Origin: Agromyces tardus
Lineage (GTDB): Bacteria > Actinomycetota > Actinomycetes > Actinomycetales > Microbacteriaceae
Assembly: GCF_003710805.1 (NCBI RefSeq)
Contig: NZ_RHHB01000004.1
Location: 62,001 to 126,000 of the forward strand
Reading direction: 5' to 3'
Length of the DNA: 64,000 nucleotides
The notes under the pieces were generated by a model that saw only the letters and a program-made list of their open reading frames with translations, was not told the origin of the DNA and ran no database searches. Within the stretch, counting starts at the first letter, position 1; the number at the start of each line of letters is the position of its first letter. Positions 45,357 to 54,613 of the stretch are shown piece by piece. Made by a program: the position numbers and the translations under genes.

Positions 45357-45890
45357 TCAGGCGCGGATGCGATCGGGGCGTCCCGCACGCCGCCCCAGTC
45401 GGGGCACCACCGCCCAGAACACGATGAGCACGGCGAGGGCGATGGCGAGGGCGCCCCAGCCGGTCTCCCGGTTCACGGTGATGTCGAAGATGAGGCTCGT
45501 CACCCCGGCGGCGAGCATCGAGACGACGACGAGCAGGGTGAGCAGCAGCCCGTTCGCCACGCGCACCACGCGGTCCTTGTGCTTCTGGCCGCTCAGCTGG
45601 CGGTGCAGGATGACCGGGGCGAGCGAGACGAGCGTCGCGAACGCCGCGAGCACGACGAGCACGAGGTAGAGGTTGCGCTCGTACGGCTCGAGCTCGGAGA
45701 ACTTGGGCTGGAACGCGACCGAGAGCAGGAAGCCCGTGATGAGCTGCGAACCCGCCTGCACCGAGCGCAGCTCCTGCAGGATGTCGTTCCACTTGCGGTC
45801 GAGCCGCTCGCCGTAGGTCTCGTCGCGGACCTCGCGCGGGTCGCCCTCGTCTTCGGCTGCTGGGGATGCTGACGTCGGATCCGTGGCCAT
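45357..45890 (-). CDS. DUF6328 family membrane protein
   Basis: 177 residues. YGERLDRKWNDILQELRSVQAGSQLITGFLLSVAFQPKFSEL then about four membrane helices. The N-terminal WNDILQELRxxQ block is the DUF6328 signature. TAGCAT five bases before the ATG suggests leaderless start. Function unknown. Confidence 0.85.
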   Translation of the reverse strand: MATDPTSASPAAEDEGDPREVRDETYGERLDRKWNDILQELRSVQAGSQLITGFLLSVAFQPKFSELEPYERNLYLVLVVLAAFATLVSLAPVILHRQLSGQKHKDRVVRVANGLLLTLLVVVSMLAAGVTSLIFDITVNRETGWGALAIALAVLIVFWAVVPRLGRRAGRPDRIRA

Positions 45891-45944
45891 ACGCGATGCT
45901 ATCGCCGCGGCATCCGCCGGTTCACGCCCTTGCGCCGGAGCGGC

Positions 45945-46307
45945 TCAGGGTGCCATGGGCTGCACGCCCGTGCTCGTGACCCACGCGCCGAGGAACCACC
46001 CGCCGACCATGAGCCCGATGCCGACGAGCGGGATCCAGAACGCCAGGCGCCGCAGGACGAGCATCACGACGGCCGCCACGAGGGCGATCAGCCCGAGCGC
46101 CACCGGCAGCACGATCGCGAGGAGCATGCCCGTGGCGATGCGGTCGCTGTCGCAGACCGACGACGCGCCGCACGAGTCGCTCGCGAACGCGAGGAAGAAG
46201 GCGAGGAAGAACAGCACGAACCCGGCGCCGACCATCAGGAGCAGCAGCACGATCGTGAGCACGAGGTCCCACACGATCACCGGTCGCCTCACGCGTGCCT
46301 CATCCAT
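45945..46307 (-). CDS. Small membrane protein (possibly DUF6264 family)
   Basis: 120 residues with three membrane helices: [30 protein letters not shown], a short loop with two cysteines ([10 protein letters not shown]), and [50 protein letters not shown]. The architecture resembles DUF6264-type proteins of Microbacteriaceae, but I cannot confirm. It lies divergent from cofE. Confidence 0.6.
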   Translation of the reverse strand: MDEARVRRPVIVWDLVLTIVLLLLMVGAGFVLFFLAFFLAFASDSCGASSVCDSDRIATGMLLAIVLPVALGLIALVAAVVMLVLRRLAFWIPLVGIGLMVGGWFLGAWVTSTGVQPMAP

Positions 46308-46402
46308 GTCGTCTCCCCCGATCGCGTGCGCCGCCGCGCGTTCTGGCAGCGCGGCCGCGGATACTGCGAAGATACTCGGGGAACGGCGAGGGGACGGGTC
46401 AC

Positions 46403-47194
46403 GTGAGGTTCAGCATCGAGGGCGTCGCGGGCATCCCCGAAGTGGTCGAGGGGAGCGACCTCGCGGCGCTCATCGCCGATGCGATCGACGCGGCCGGTGC
46501 GCCGCTCGAGCACGGCGACATCCTCGTGGTCACGTCGAAGGTCGTGTCGAAGGCCGAGGGGCGGTCCGTGCGGGCCGACGACCGCGAGCAGGCGATCACC
46601 GACGAGACGGTGCGGGTCGTCGCGACCCGCGAGAACCCGGGCGGGGCCACCACGCGCATCGTCGAGAACCGGCTCGGCATCATCGGCGCCGCGGCCGGGG
46701 TCGACGCGTCCAACGCACCCGAGGGCACGGTGCTGCTGCTGCCGCTCGATCCGGATGCCTCGGCGCGGGCGCTCGCGGCCGGCATCCGCTCGCGCACCGG
46801 GGCCGACGTGGGCGTGATCGTCTCCGACACGCTCGGACGCCCGTGGCGCGAGGGCCAGACCGACATCGCGATCGGCGCGGCCGGAGTGCACGTCTTCGAC
46901 GACCTGCGCGGACAGGCGGATGCCGCGGGCAAGCCGCTCGCCGTCACGATGCCGTGCGTGGCCGACGAGCTCGCCGGCGCAGCCGAGCTCGTGAAGGGCA
47001 AGGCCGCGGGCGTGCCCGTCGCGATCGTGCGCGGACTGGGGCGCTTCGTCGGCGACCTCGACCTGCCCGGGGCGCGCTCGATCGTGCGCCCGGCCGACCG
47101 CGACATGTTCCGCCAGGGCGCCGACGAGGCGTACGAGGAGGGCTACCGCGCGGGCTTCGAGGAGGCGCAGGTCGAGGACTCCTCGCCGTCCTGA
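46403..47194 (+). CDS. cofE: Coenzyme F420-0:L-glutamate ligase
   Basis: 263 residues. CofE (FbiB N-terminal half) adds glutamates to F420-0 using [63 protein letters not shown] and [28 protein letters not shown] are the family blocks. It lacks the FbiB C-terminal nitroreductase-like half, as usual in this order. GTG start, GAGGGGAC upstream. First gene of the F420 group 46403-50025. Confidence 0.94.
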   Translation: MRFSIEGVAGIPEVVEGSDLAALIADAIDAAGAPLEHGDILVVTSKVVSKAEGRSVRADDREQAITDETVRVVATRENPGGATTRIVENRLGIIGAAAGVDASNAPEGTVLLLPLDPDASARALAAGIRSRTGADVGVIVSDTLGRPWREGQTDIAIGAAGVHVFDDLRGQADAAGKPLAVTMPCVADELAGAAELVKGKAAGVPVAIVRGLGRFVGDLDLPGARSIVRPADRDMFRQGADEAYEEGYRAGFEEAQVEDSSPS

Positions 47195-47261
47195 CTCCGC
47201 CGAGCGGCCGCCCGGCCGGCCCGCCGGCCGGACCCGGCGCAGGAAGGGGCAGGATGGAGGG

Positions 47262-48260
47262 GTGTCAGCCCACATCGGCTATGCCGCGATGCTCGAGCAG
47301 TTCCCCCCGTCGGACGCGGTCGGGTTCGCGGCGCTCGCGGAGCGGCACGGCTTCTCGGGGGTGATGGCGACCGACCACTTCCAGCCGTGGGTGCCGCGTC
47401 AGGGTCAGTCGTCGCACGTCTGGAGCGTGCTCGGCGCGATCGGCGAGCGCACCCGCGGCGACTTCGGCCCGGGCGCCACGACCCCGACCTTCCGCACGCA
47501 TCCGGCCGTGGTGGCGCAGGCGAGCGCGACGCTCGCCGCCATGCACCCGGGGCGGCACTGGCTCGGCATCGGCTCGGGCGAGGCGCTCAACGAGCACATC
47601 GTGGGGCAGTACTGGCCCGAGGCGCCCGAGCGCATCAACCGCATGTTCGAGGCGATCGACGTGATCCGCAAGCTCTTCACGGCGTCGCTCGCGGGCCGCG
47701 ACGTGCGGCACGCGGGGCCGAACTTCAAGCTCGAGTCCACCCGGCTCTGGACGATGCCGGCGAAGGCGCCCGAGATCCTCGTCGCGACGGCCGGTCCCGT
47801 CACGGCCCGACGGGCGGGCGCCGTCGCCGACGGCCTCATCACCACGAGCGGGCCCATCGAGCGGATCGAGGCGCTGCTCGCGCGCTTCCGCGAGGGCGCG
47901 CGCGAGTCCGGCCGCGATGCCACGCGGATGCCGAAGGTGCTGCAGCTGCACCTCTCGTGGGCGGCCACCGACGAGGAGGCGATGCGCAACGCCCTCCTCG
48001 AGTGGCCCATCGGGGGGATGCGCTTCGGGCGCAGCGACATCCGCTCGCCCTTCGAGTTCGAGCAGCTCGCGCGCACGGTGCGCCCCGAGGACTTCACGGG
48101 CAGCATGGTCGTCTCGGCCGACCCCGAGCGGCACCGCGCCGAGATCCAGCGCCACCTCGACCTCGGCTTCGACCGCATCTACCTGCACAACGTGGGCCGC
48201 AACCAGGCCGACTGGATCGAGGCCTTCGGCCGCGAGGTGCTCCCGGGGCTGCGCGCGTGA
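47262..48260 (+). CDS. F420-dependent LLM-class oxidoreductase (TIGR03557 type)
   Basis: 332 residues, (beta/alpha)8 luciferase-like fold. TDHFQPW holds D38/H39 that bind F420, and [12 protein letters not shown] the active-site glutamate. [22 protein letters not shown] is the family central block. The lysine that in FGD grips the phosphate of glucose-6-phosphate (TSGKG in the 48982 product) is TSGPI here, so it is not FGD; substrate unknown. GTG start; CAGGAT six bases upstream. Its stop overlaps the cofC start. Confidence 0.88.
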   Translation: MSAHIGYAAMLEQFPPSDAVGFAALAERHGFSGVMATDHFQPWVPRQGQSSHVWSVLGAIGERTRGDFGPGATTPTFRTHPAVVAQASATLAAMHPGRHWLGIGSGEALNEHIVGQYWPEAPERINRMFEAIDVIRKLFTASLAGRDVRHAGPNFKLESTRLWTMPAKAPEILVATAGPVTARRAGAVADGLITTSGPIERIEALLARFREGARESGRDATRMPKVLQLHLSWAATDEEAMRNALLEWPIGGMRFGRSDIRSPFEFEQLARTVRPEDFTGSMVVSADPERHRAEIQRHLDLGFDRIYLHNVGRNQADWIEAFGREVLPGLRA

Positions 48261-48985
48261 GCGGGCGAGCGGATGCCGCGCCGGGCGGCTGGGCGGTCGT
48301 GATCCCCGTGAAGGCGCTCGCCGCAGCCAAGTCGCGCCTCGCGCCGACCGTGTCGCCGACCGCGCGGCTCGCGCTCGCTCGGGCCTTCGCGCTCGACACG
48401 ATCGACGCCGCCCGTGCGGCGCGCTCGGTCGGCCGCATCGTCGTGGTCACCGGCGAGGTCGAGCTCGGTGCGCACCTGCCCGCGGGCGTGGAGCTGCTGC
48501 CGGAGACGCCCGGGGCGGGGCTCGGCTCGGCGATCGAGCTCGGGGTCGCCTCCGTGCGCGTCGGAGGAGACGGGGCCGTCGCCGTGCTGCTCGGGGACCT
48601 GCCCGCGGTGCGGGCGCACGAGCTCGACGCGGCGCTCGAGGCCGCGGCGCGGCATCCGCTCGCCTTCGTACGCGACGCCGACGGCTCGGGCACCACCCTC
48701 GCGACCGCCCGCACGGGCGAGCCCTTCGCTCCCGCGTTCGGCGACGGCTCGGCGGGGCGTCACGCGACCGCCGGGTTCGCCGACCTCGTCGTGGTCGAGC
48801 CGGGCGCGATCTCTGCGGGCCTGCGTCGAGACGTCGACACCGTCGAGGCGCTCGAGGGCGCCCTGCAGGCCGGTGTCGGGCCGCACACGGCCGAGGCGGT
48901 CGCCGCGCTCGCCGACGGGCCCCTGCCGCACGCGCCGGCATCCCACGTACCGATCACCGACCCCCACAGAAAGGGACCATCGTGA
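48257..48985 (+). CDS. cofC: 2-phospho-L-lactate (phosphoenolpyruvate) guanylyltransferase
   Basis: 242 residues. CofC/FbiD makes the activated side chain precursor (LPPG or EPPG) for F420. [39 protein letters not shown] is the nucleotidyltransferase opening; [17 protein letters not shown] and [11 protein letters not shown] follow. Whether it uses phospholactate or PEP is not seen. GTG overlaps the LLM stop, and the stop overlaps the fgd start, all GTGA. Confidence 0.9.
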   Translation: MSGRADAAPGGWAVVIPVKALAAAKSRLAPTVSPTARLALARAFALDTIDAARAARSVGRIVVVTGEVELGAHLPAGVELLPETPGAGLGSAIELGVASVRVGGDGAVAVLLGDLPAVRAHELDAALEAAARHPLAFVRDADGSGTTLATARTGEPFAPAFGDGSAGRHATAGFADLVVVEPGAISAGLRRDVDTVEALEGALQAGVGPHTAEAVAALADGPLPHAPASHVPITDPHRKGPS

Positions 48986-50025
48986 CCCTCACCCTCGGAT
49001 ACAAGGCCAGCGCCGAGCAGTTCGACCCCCGCGAGCTCGTCGAGATCTCCGTCGCCGCGGAGGCGCACGGCATGGAGTCCGTGTGGACGAGCGACCACTT
49101 CCAGCCGTGGCGGCACACGGGCGGCCACGCGCCGTTCTCGCTCACCTGGATGGCCGCGGTCGGCGAGCGCACCTCCACGATCCGCATCGGCACGAGCGTC
49201 ATGACGCCCACGTTCCGGTACAACCCGGCGGTGCTCGCGCAGGCGTTCGCGAGCCTCGGATGCCTCTACCCCGACCGGGTCATCGCCGGCTTCGGCACCG
49301 GCGAGGCGCTCAACGAGGTGGCCACCGGGTTCCGCGGCCCGGGCGAGCAGGACTGGCCGGAGTTCCGCGAGCGGTTCGCGCGGCTGCGCGAGTCGGTGCG
49401 GCTCATGCGCGCGCTGTGGAGCGGCGAGCGGGTGAACTTCGAGGGCGAGTACTACTCGACCCACGACGCATCCATCTACGACCGCCCCGAGGGCGGCGTG
49501 CCGATCTACATCGCCGCCGGCGGCCCCACGGTCGCGAAGTACGCGGGCCGCGCGGGCGACGGCTTCATCTGCACCTCGGGCAAGGGCGCCGAGCTCTACG
49601 TCGAGCAGCTGCTCCCCGCCGTGCGGGAGGGCGCCGCAGCGGGCGACCGCTCGTACGATGCGCTCGATCGCATGATCGAGGTCAAGCTGTCGTACGAGGA
49701 GACCGAGGAGGCCGCCCTCGACAACTGCCGCTTCTGGTCGCCGCTCTCGCTCTCCAAGGAGCAGAAGCACGACATCACCGACCCCGTCGAGATGGAGCAG
49801 GCGGCCGACGCCCTGCCGATCGAGGAGATCGCCGGTCGCTGGATCGTGGGCACCGACCCCGACAAGGTCGTCGACGAGATCGGGCAGTACGTCGACTGGG
49901 GCTTCAACCACCTCGTGTTCCACGCACCGGGGAACGACCAGCGGCGCTTCCTCGAGCTCTTCGAGCGCGACCTCGCGCCGCGGCTGCGGGCGCGGGCGAC
50001 CCGCATCGCTCCGGCGGTCGAGTAG
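48982..50025 (+). CDS. fgd: F420-dependent glucose-6-phosphate dehydrogenase
   Basis: 347 residues. FGD reduces F420 with glucose-6-phosphate, feeding F420H2 to other enzymes. D38 and H39 in TSDHFQPW, W43, and E108 in GTGEALNE correspond to the F420-binding and active-site residues of mycobacterial FGD1 (39, 40, 44, 109). K201 in TSGKGAELY corresponds to the phosphate-binding lysine. GTG start overlapping cofC. The C-terminal AVE and TAG stop come from a repeat-like GGTCGAGTAG. Confidence 0.9.
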   Translation: MTLTLGYKASAEQFDPRELVEISVAAEAHGMESVWTSDHFQPWRHTGGHAPFSLTWMAAVGERTSTIRIGTSVMTPTFRYNPAVLAQAFASLGCLYPDRVIAGFGTGEALNEVATGFRGPGEQDWPEFRERFARLRESVRLMRALWSGERVNFEGEYYSTHDASIYDRPEGGVPIYIAAGGPTVAKYAGRAGDGFICTSGKGAELYVEQLLPAVREGAAAGDRSYDALDRMIEVKLSYEETEEAALDNCRFWSPLSLSKEQKHDITDPVEMEQAADALPIEEIAGRWIVGTDPDKVVDEIGQYVDWGFNHLVFHAPGNDQRRFLELFERDLAPRLRARATRIAPAVE

Positions 50026-50034
50026 CGCGGCTGC

Positions 50035-50165
50035 TCCCGCCGGACGGGTCTCGATGCGGCCTCCGGCCTCCTCGACCGGCGGTGTCGTCGGTCGAGGAGC
50101 GCGGAGCGCGTATCGAGATCCGGGCCGGGCGGGTCTCGGTGCGGCCTTCGGCCTCCTCGACCGGC
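50035..50165. repeat. Degenerate intergenic repeat cluster between fgd and ggt
   Basis: Copies of the same family with CTCCTCGACC in place of CTACTCGACC and GATGCGG or GGTGCGG for GATACGG: two in one orientation (around 50047-50083 and 50132-50165) and one inverted (50090-50121). Between convergent genes. The first GGTCGAGTAG lies at the end of fgd. Confidence 0.8.
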
Positions 50166-50176
50166 GGGCGGCGTCG

Positions 50177-52063
50177 TCAGTCCGCCGGCTCGACCACGAC
50201 TCCCGTGCCCCCGCCCCTGCGCACCGGCTCCGCCGCCGCGATCATGAGGCCATCGGGAGCGACCTCGATCGCGGCTGCCGCGCCGATCTCGCCGGCCAGC
50301 GTGCCCGGCGCGTTCGGACCGCCGACCTGCGAGAGGAACTGGGCGAAGGGCGCGAGGTCGTCGGCGTAGGCGGCGATGAACTCGGCCTCGGCTGGGGTCG
50401 GTGCATTGTTGGCCGTATTGCGCTGCGATGCCCGCGGCGCAGCAACGGCTTCGGGCAGCGTCATCCCGAGGTCGATCCGATTCAGCAGGATCTGCACGAC
50501 GGTCGTGATGATGGTGGCGCCGCCCGGTGAGCCGACGACGTACCGGACCTCGCCCCCGTCGAGCACGATCGTCGGCGACATCGAGGAGCGCGGACGCTTG
50601 CCGGCCTCGAGGCAATTGGGGTCGGTGCCGGAGCAGGTCAGGCTGAAGTCGGTCAGCTCGTTGTTGAGCAGGAAGCCACGGCCGGGCACGGTCATGCCCG
50701 ACCCGCCGGTCTGCTCGATCGTGAGCGTGTAGGCGACGGCGTTGCCCCACCGGTCCACGACCGACAGGTGCGTGGTGGAGAGCCCCTCCGTGTCGGCGGG
50801 CGCAACCGCCGCGGCGGCCGCCTCGCAGCCGGTGGCGGCCAGGTCGCCGGCGGCGACCGGCTTCGTCGCGGCGAGGTCGGGATCGATCTCGCACGCCCGT
50901 GCGTCGGCGAACTCCTGGCTGAGCAGCGTCTGCGTCGGCACGTCCGCGAACGCGGGGTCGCCGACGTAGGCGTTCCGGTCGGCGAACGCGTGGGCCGTGG
51001 CCTCGAAGTAGAGGTGGAGGCTCTGCCCGACGTCCTCGGGCGAGAGGCCGAAGTCCTCGAGGATGTTGAGCGACTCGCCCACCGTCGTGCCGCCCGACGA
51101 CGACGGGGCCATCCCGTAGACGTCGAGGCCGCGGTACTCGACGTGCGTCGGATCCTGCTGGAGCACTTCGTAGTCTGCGAGGTCGTCCGCCGTCATGAAG
51201 CCGGCCGGAGCGGGATACGTGGTGCTGCCGAGTGCATCGGGGTCCTGCACGATCGCGGCGATGTCGTCGGCGATCGGGCCACCGTAGAACTCGTCGGTGC
51301 CGAAGAGCGCGATCTGCCGCAGCGTCTTCGCGAGGTCGAGGTTGCGGAACGTCGATCCGACCTGGGGTGCGTCGCCGTTCGGCAGGAACAGCTCGGCGGT
51401 CTCGGGGAACACCGAGAACCGCGCCTCGTTGTCGAGGGTCTGCTGGCGGAACGTCTCGTCCACCCGGAATCCCCGCGTGGCGAGCAGGATCGAGGGCTGC
51501 AAGACATCCCGCAGCGATTCGGTGCCGAACTCGTCGAGTGCGGCCTCCCACGTGGCCAACGTGCCGGGCACGCCGACGGAGCGGCCGGACGAGACGAGTT
51601 GCTGGAACGTCCACCCGTCGAAGGCGGTGCTCGGCATCGCCGCAGGCGCCGTCTCGCGACCGTCGATCGTCGTGACCTCGCCGGTGGCTGCGTCGAAGTA
51701 CACGAAGTAGCCTCCGCCGCCGATGCCGGAGCTGTAGGGCTCGGTCACGCCGAGTGCCGCCGCCGTGGCGACCGCTGCATCCGCCGCGTTTCCGCCGTCG
51801 CGGAGCACCTCGAGGCCGATGCGGCTCGCCTCGGCGTCGACCGAGGCCACGGCGCCGCCGTATCCGGTCGACGTCGACGGCGCCGGCGGCGCAGGCCGCC
51901 CGGCAGCGACGCTCGATCCCGGTGCGGCGGCGATCGTGTGCGCGGACGCCGGCGCAGCCGCAGCGACGGCCCCGAGCGCGAGCGCTGCAGCGACCCCGAG
52001 TGCAGTGCGGCGCAGCGCCGTGCGACGGAGCGCGGAGCGGTGACGACGTACGACGTTGGACAT
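50177..52063 (-). CDS. ggt: Secreted gamma-glutamyltransferase
   Basis: 628 residues. Signal peptide after an Arg-rich start (RTALGVAAALALGAVAAAAPASA). The Ntn-hydrolase threonine is T431 in STTHLSVVD; autocleavage before it would give the two subunits. GGYGGAVASVDAEASRIGLEVL, SSGIGGGGYFVYF, GGPIADDI and VVGSPGGATIITTVVQIL are family blocks. It hydrolyses or transfers gamma-glutamyl groups outside the cell, for example from glutathione or ergothioneine precursors. GGGGGGA precedes the ATG. Confidence 0.94.
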   Translation of the reverse strand: MSNVVRRHRSALRRTALRRTALGVAAALALGAVAAAAPASAHTIAAAPGSSVAAGRPAPPAPSTSTGYGGAVASVDAEASRIGLEVLRDGGNAADAAVATAAALGVTEPYSSGIGGGGYFVYFDAATGEVTTIDGRETAPAAMPSTAFDGWTFQQLVSSGRSVGVPGTLATWEAALDEFGTESLRDVLQPSILLATRGFRVDETFRQQTLDNEARFSVFPETAELFLPNGDAPQVGSTFRNLDLAKTLRQIALFGTDEFYGGPIADDIAAIVQDPDALGSTTYPAPAGFMTADDLADYEVLQQDPTHVEYRGLDVYGMAPSSSGGTTVGESLNILEDFGLSPEDVGQSLHLYFEATAHAFADRNAYVGDPAFADVPTQTLLSQEFADARACEIDPDLAATKPVAAGDLAATGCEAAAAAVAPADTEGLSTTHLSVVDRWGNAVAYTLTIEQTGGSGMTVPGRGFLLNNELTDFSLTCSGTDPNCLEAGKRPRSSMSPTIVLDGGEVRYVVGSPGGATIITTVVQILLNRIDLGMTLPEAVAAPRASQRNTANNAPTPAEAEFIAAYADDLAPFAQFLSQVGGPNAPGTLAGEIGAAAAIEVAPDGLMIAAAEPVRRGGGTGVVVEPAD

Positions 52064-52233
52064 GGTTCCCCCCCGAACTGGGTACAACGGCTCGATCCCC
52101 ACACGGTAGACCCGGCGGGCTCCAGCGGCAACCCGTCGGCCGGGCTCCGCGCACGACCGAGCCGGAGCGTCGGCATCCTGAGCGTTCTCCCCGGATCGGA
52201 CCCGAGGTGCACGAGCGGGCGTAGCCTGAATCC

Positions 52234-53577
52234 ATGAGCCCACGCACCCCCGGGCCGACTCGACGCTCCGTCCGCATCCTCATCCCCGCCATCGGCGTGC
52301 CCGTGGCCGTCGCGTTGGCGGTGATCGTGCCGATGCAGGCGAACGCCGCCGTCGACCTGCCCGACAAGACCGTCGAGCAGCTCCTGCAGTTCGCGCGGTC
52401 GAGCGACGTCTCCGCGCTCAGCGGCACGATCGAGCAGCGGTCCGAGCTCGGGCTGCCCGACCTCTCGGGGCTCACGGGCGCGGGCGGTGCCATGGGAGGC
52501 TCGTCGAGCGGCGGCGGTACGGGTGGCACGGATGCCGCGGCCTCGGCCGGGCTCGACGAACTGCTCGCGCTCGCCACCGGCAGCTACGACGCGCGTGTGT
52601 ACCTCGACGGCGAGCACGCTCGTCTGCAGGTGCTCGACCGCATGGCCGAGCGCAACGTGTACCTCAGCCCGACCGAGGCCTGGTACGTCGACTCCGAGAC
52701 GCAGGCCGCGACCCACCTGACGCTGCCCGAGGGCACCGACGTCGAGCAGCTCAAGGCCGACGCGCAGGCCGAGGCCCAGCGACTCGCCGACGAGGCGAAG
52801 GCCGAGGCCGAGGCGCGACTGCCCGACGGCCAGTCGCTGCCCACGCCGCAGGAGGTGCTCGACCAGGCGCTCGCCCGGCTCGACGAGACCACCGCGGTGT
52901 CGGTCGGCACCGACGGTCGTGTGGCCGGCCGCGAGGCGTACGAGCTCGTGCTCGAACCGCGCACGTCGGACACGCTCGTGGGCGAGATCCGGGTCGCGAT
53001 CGACGGCGAGAACGGTGCGGCCCTCGCCGCGTCGATCACGGCCCGCGGCGCGAGCGACCCGGCGTACTCGATCGGCTACAGCGAGGTGTCGTTCCAAGCT
53101 CCGGATGCCTCGGTGTTCGCGTTCGAGCCCGCCGACGGCATGACCGTGACCGAGCAGGTCGCGCCGATCTCCACCGCCGACGAGATCGCGCAGTGGAAGG
53201 CCGACGCCCAGGCGAAGGCCGACGCGGCCGAGGGTGCGACCGTCCCCGACGTCCCGCAGCCGATCGTGCACGGCGAGGGCTGGACCACGGTCGTCGAGCT
53301 CGACGCGCAGGCGGCGATGGCGGCGCTCGGCGAGCAGGCCGCCGCCGAGGGCGACAGCACGGGCTCGGGCGAGGGCTCGGGCTCGGGCGACGCTGCGGCA
53401 TCCGCAGAGCAGGCCGCCGAGGCATCCGCGATGCTCGAGACGCTGACGCAACCGGTCGACGGCGGCCGGGTGCTGCAGACCTCGCTGCTCACGGTGCTCT
53501 TCACCGACGACGGCCGGGTGTTCGCGGGCTCGGTGCCCGTCGCGACCCTGCTCGACGTCGCCACGGCGGGAAGCTGA
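52234..53577 (+). CDS. LolA/DUF2092-type secreted carrier-like protein
   Basis: 447 residues. Hydrophobic anchor or signal peptide (ILIPAIGVPVAVALAVIVPMQANAA). LLQFARSSDVSALSGTIEQRSELGLPDL opens the LolA/RseB-like half-barrel. YDARVYLDGEHARLQVLDRMAERNVYLSPTEAWYVDSETQAATHL and VGEIRVAIDGENGAALAASITARGASDPAYSIGYSEVSF complete it, with Gly/Ser and Lys/Ala-rich inserts. Such proteins precede an ABC ATPase and permease in Actinobacteria. TAGCCT six bases before the ATG implies a leaderless mRNA. Ligand unknown. Confidence 0.85.
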   Translation: MSPRTPGPTRRSVRILIPAIGVPVAVALAVIVPMQANAAVDLPDKTVEQLLQFARSSDVSALSGTIEQRSELGLPDLSGLTGAGGAMGGSSSGGGTGGTDAAASAGLDELLALATGSYDARVYLDGEHARLQVLDRMAERNVYLSPTEAWYVDSETQAATHLTLPEGTDVEQLKADAQAEAQRLADEAKAEAEARLPDGQSLPTPQEVLDQALARLDETTAVSVGTDGRVAGREAYELVLEPRTSDTLVGEIRVAIDGENGAALAASITARGASDPAYSIGYSEVSFQAPDASVFAFEPADGMTVTEQVAPISTADEIAQWKADAQAKADAAEGATVPDVPQPIVHGEGWTTVVELDAQAAMAALGEQAAAEGDSTGSGEGSGSGDAAASAEQAAEASAMLETLTQPVDGGRVLQTSLLTVLFTDDGRVFAGSVPVATLLDVATAGS

Positions 53578-53587
53578 CGGGCGCCCG

Positions 53588-54613
53588 GTGAGCGCCGCCG
53601 TCGACTCGGCCGACCTCGCGATCGAGACGCACGGGCTCACCAAGCGCTTCCGCACGCAGGTCGCCGTCGACGGCATCGACCTCGCCGTGCCCCGGGGCGC
53701 GGTGTACGGATTCCTCGGGCCGAACGGCTCGGGCAAGACCACGACGATCCGGATGCTGCTCGGCCTCGTCGGCGCGACCGCCGGATCGGCGCGCGTGCTC
53801 GGCGACGAGATGCCGCGCCGCCTCGACGCGGTGCTGCCGCGGGTCGGCGCGCTCGTGGAGGGGCCGGCGTTCTCGCCCTACCTCTCGGGGGAGCAGAACC
53901 TGCGCCGCTTCGACGCCGCCGACCGGCACGCGCCGAGCCGTACCCGCGACGCCCGGGTCGCCGCGGCGCTCGACCGCGTGGGGCTCTCGCACGCGGCCCG
54001 CAAGAAGGCGCACGCCTACTCGCTCGGCATGAAGCAGCGCCTCGGACTCGCGAACGCGCTACTCATGCCCCGGGAGCTCCTCGTGCTCGATGAGCCCACG
54101 AACGGACTCGACCCGCAGGGCACGCGCGAGGTGCGCGCCCTCGTGCGCTCGCTCGCGGCCGACGGCACGACCGTGTTCGTGTCGAGCCACCTGCTCGCCG
54201 AGGTCGAGCAGCTCTGCACGCACGTGGGGGTCATGAGCGCCGGGCGGCTCGTGACGCAGGGCACGCTCGAGGAGTTCCGCAGCACGGGCGAGGAGCGCGT
54301 GGAGGTGCTGACGGCCGACCCGGGGGCGGCGCGGGCGGTGCTCGTGCGGCTGGGGCTCGTCGTCGATGGGGTTGCCGGCACGGCGGGTCTCGAGACGCTT
54401 CTTGCGTCGGCTCCTCGACCCGCGCAGGGGGCGGGGGCGGATGACGCGGCGCTCGTCACCGCTCGCCTGTCCGGGGACTCGCCCGCACCCGACGCGATCG
54501 TCGCGGCACTCGTGCGCGACGGCGTGCGCGTGCGCGGATTCGCGGTGCGTCGCACGAGCCTCGAGCAGCGCTTCGTCGAGCTCACGGGGGAGGGGTTCGA
54601 TGTCGTCGCCTGA
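53588..54613 (+). CDS. ABC transporter ATP-binding protein (CcmA/DrrA type)
   Basis: 341 residues. GPNGSGKTT Walker A, SLGMKQRLGLANALL signature, LLVLDEPTNGLDPQG Walker B, and SSHLLAEVEQLCTHV H-loop. The extended C-terminal domain (VEVLTADPGAARAVLVRLG to FVELTGEGFDVVA) is typical of the drug/lipid exporter class. GTG at 53588 follows the LolA-like gene by 10 bases. Forms the exporter with the permease that overlaps its end. Confidence 0.93.
   Translation: MSAAVDSADLAIETHGLTKRFRTQVAVDGIDLAVPRGAVYGFLGPNGSGKTTTIRMLLGLVGATAGSARVLGDEMPRRLDAVLPRVGALVEGPAFSPYLSGEQNLRRFDAADRHAPSRTRDARVAAALDRVGLSHAARKKAHAYSLGMKQRLGLANALLMPRELLVLDEPTNGLDPQGTREVRALVRSLAADGTTVFVSSHLLAEVEQLCTHVGVMSAGRLVTQGTLEEFRSTGEERVEVLTADPGAARAVLVRLGLVVDGVAGTAGLETLLASAPRPAQGAGADDAALVTARLSGDSPAPDAIVAALVRDGVRVRGFAVRRTSLEQRFVELTGEGFDVVA

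Noticed and set aside
49596-52577. A 993-residue open frame on the minus strand across fgd and ggt
   Set aside because: It is rich in Arg/Gly/Pro, has no recognisable domain, and overlaps two convincing genes with proper starts. At high GC such stop-free shadow frames are common.
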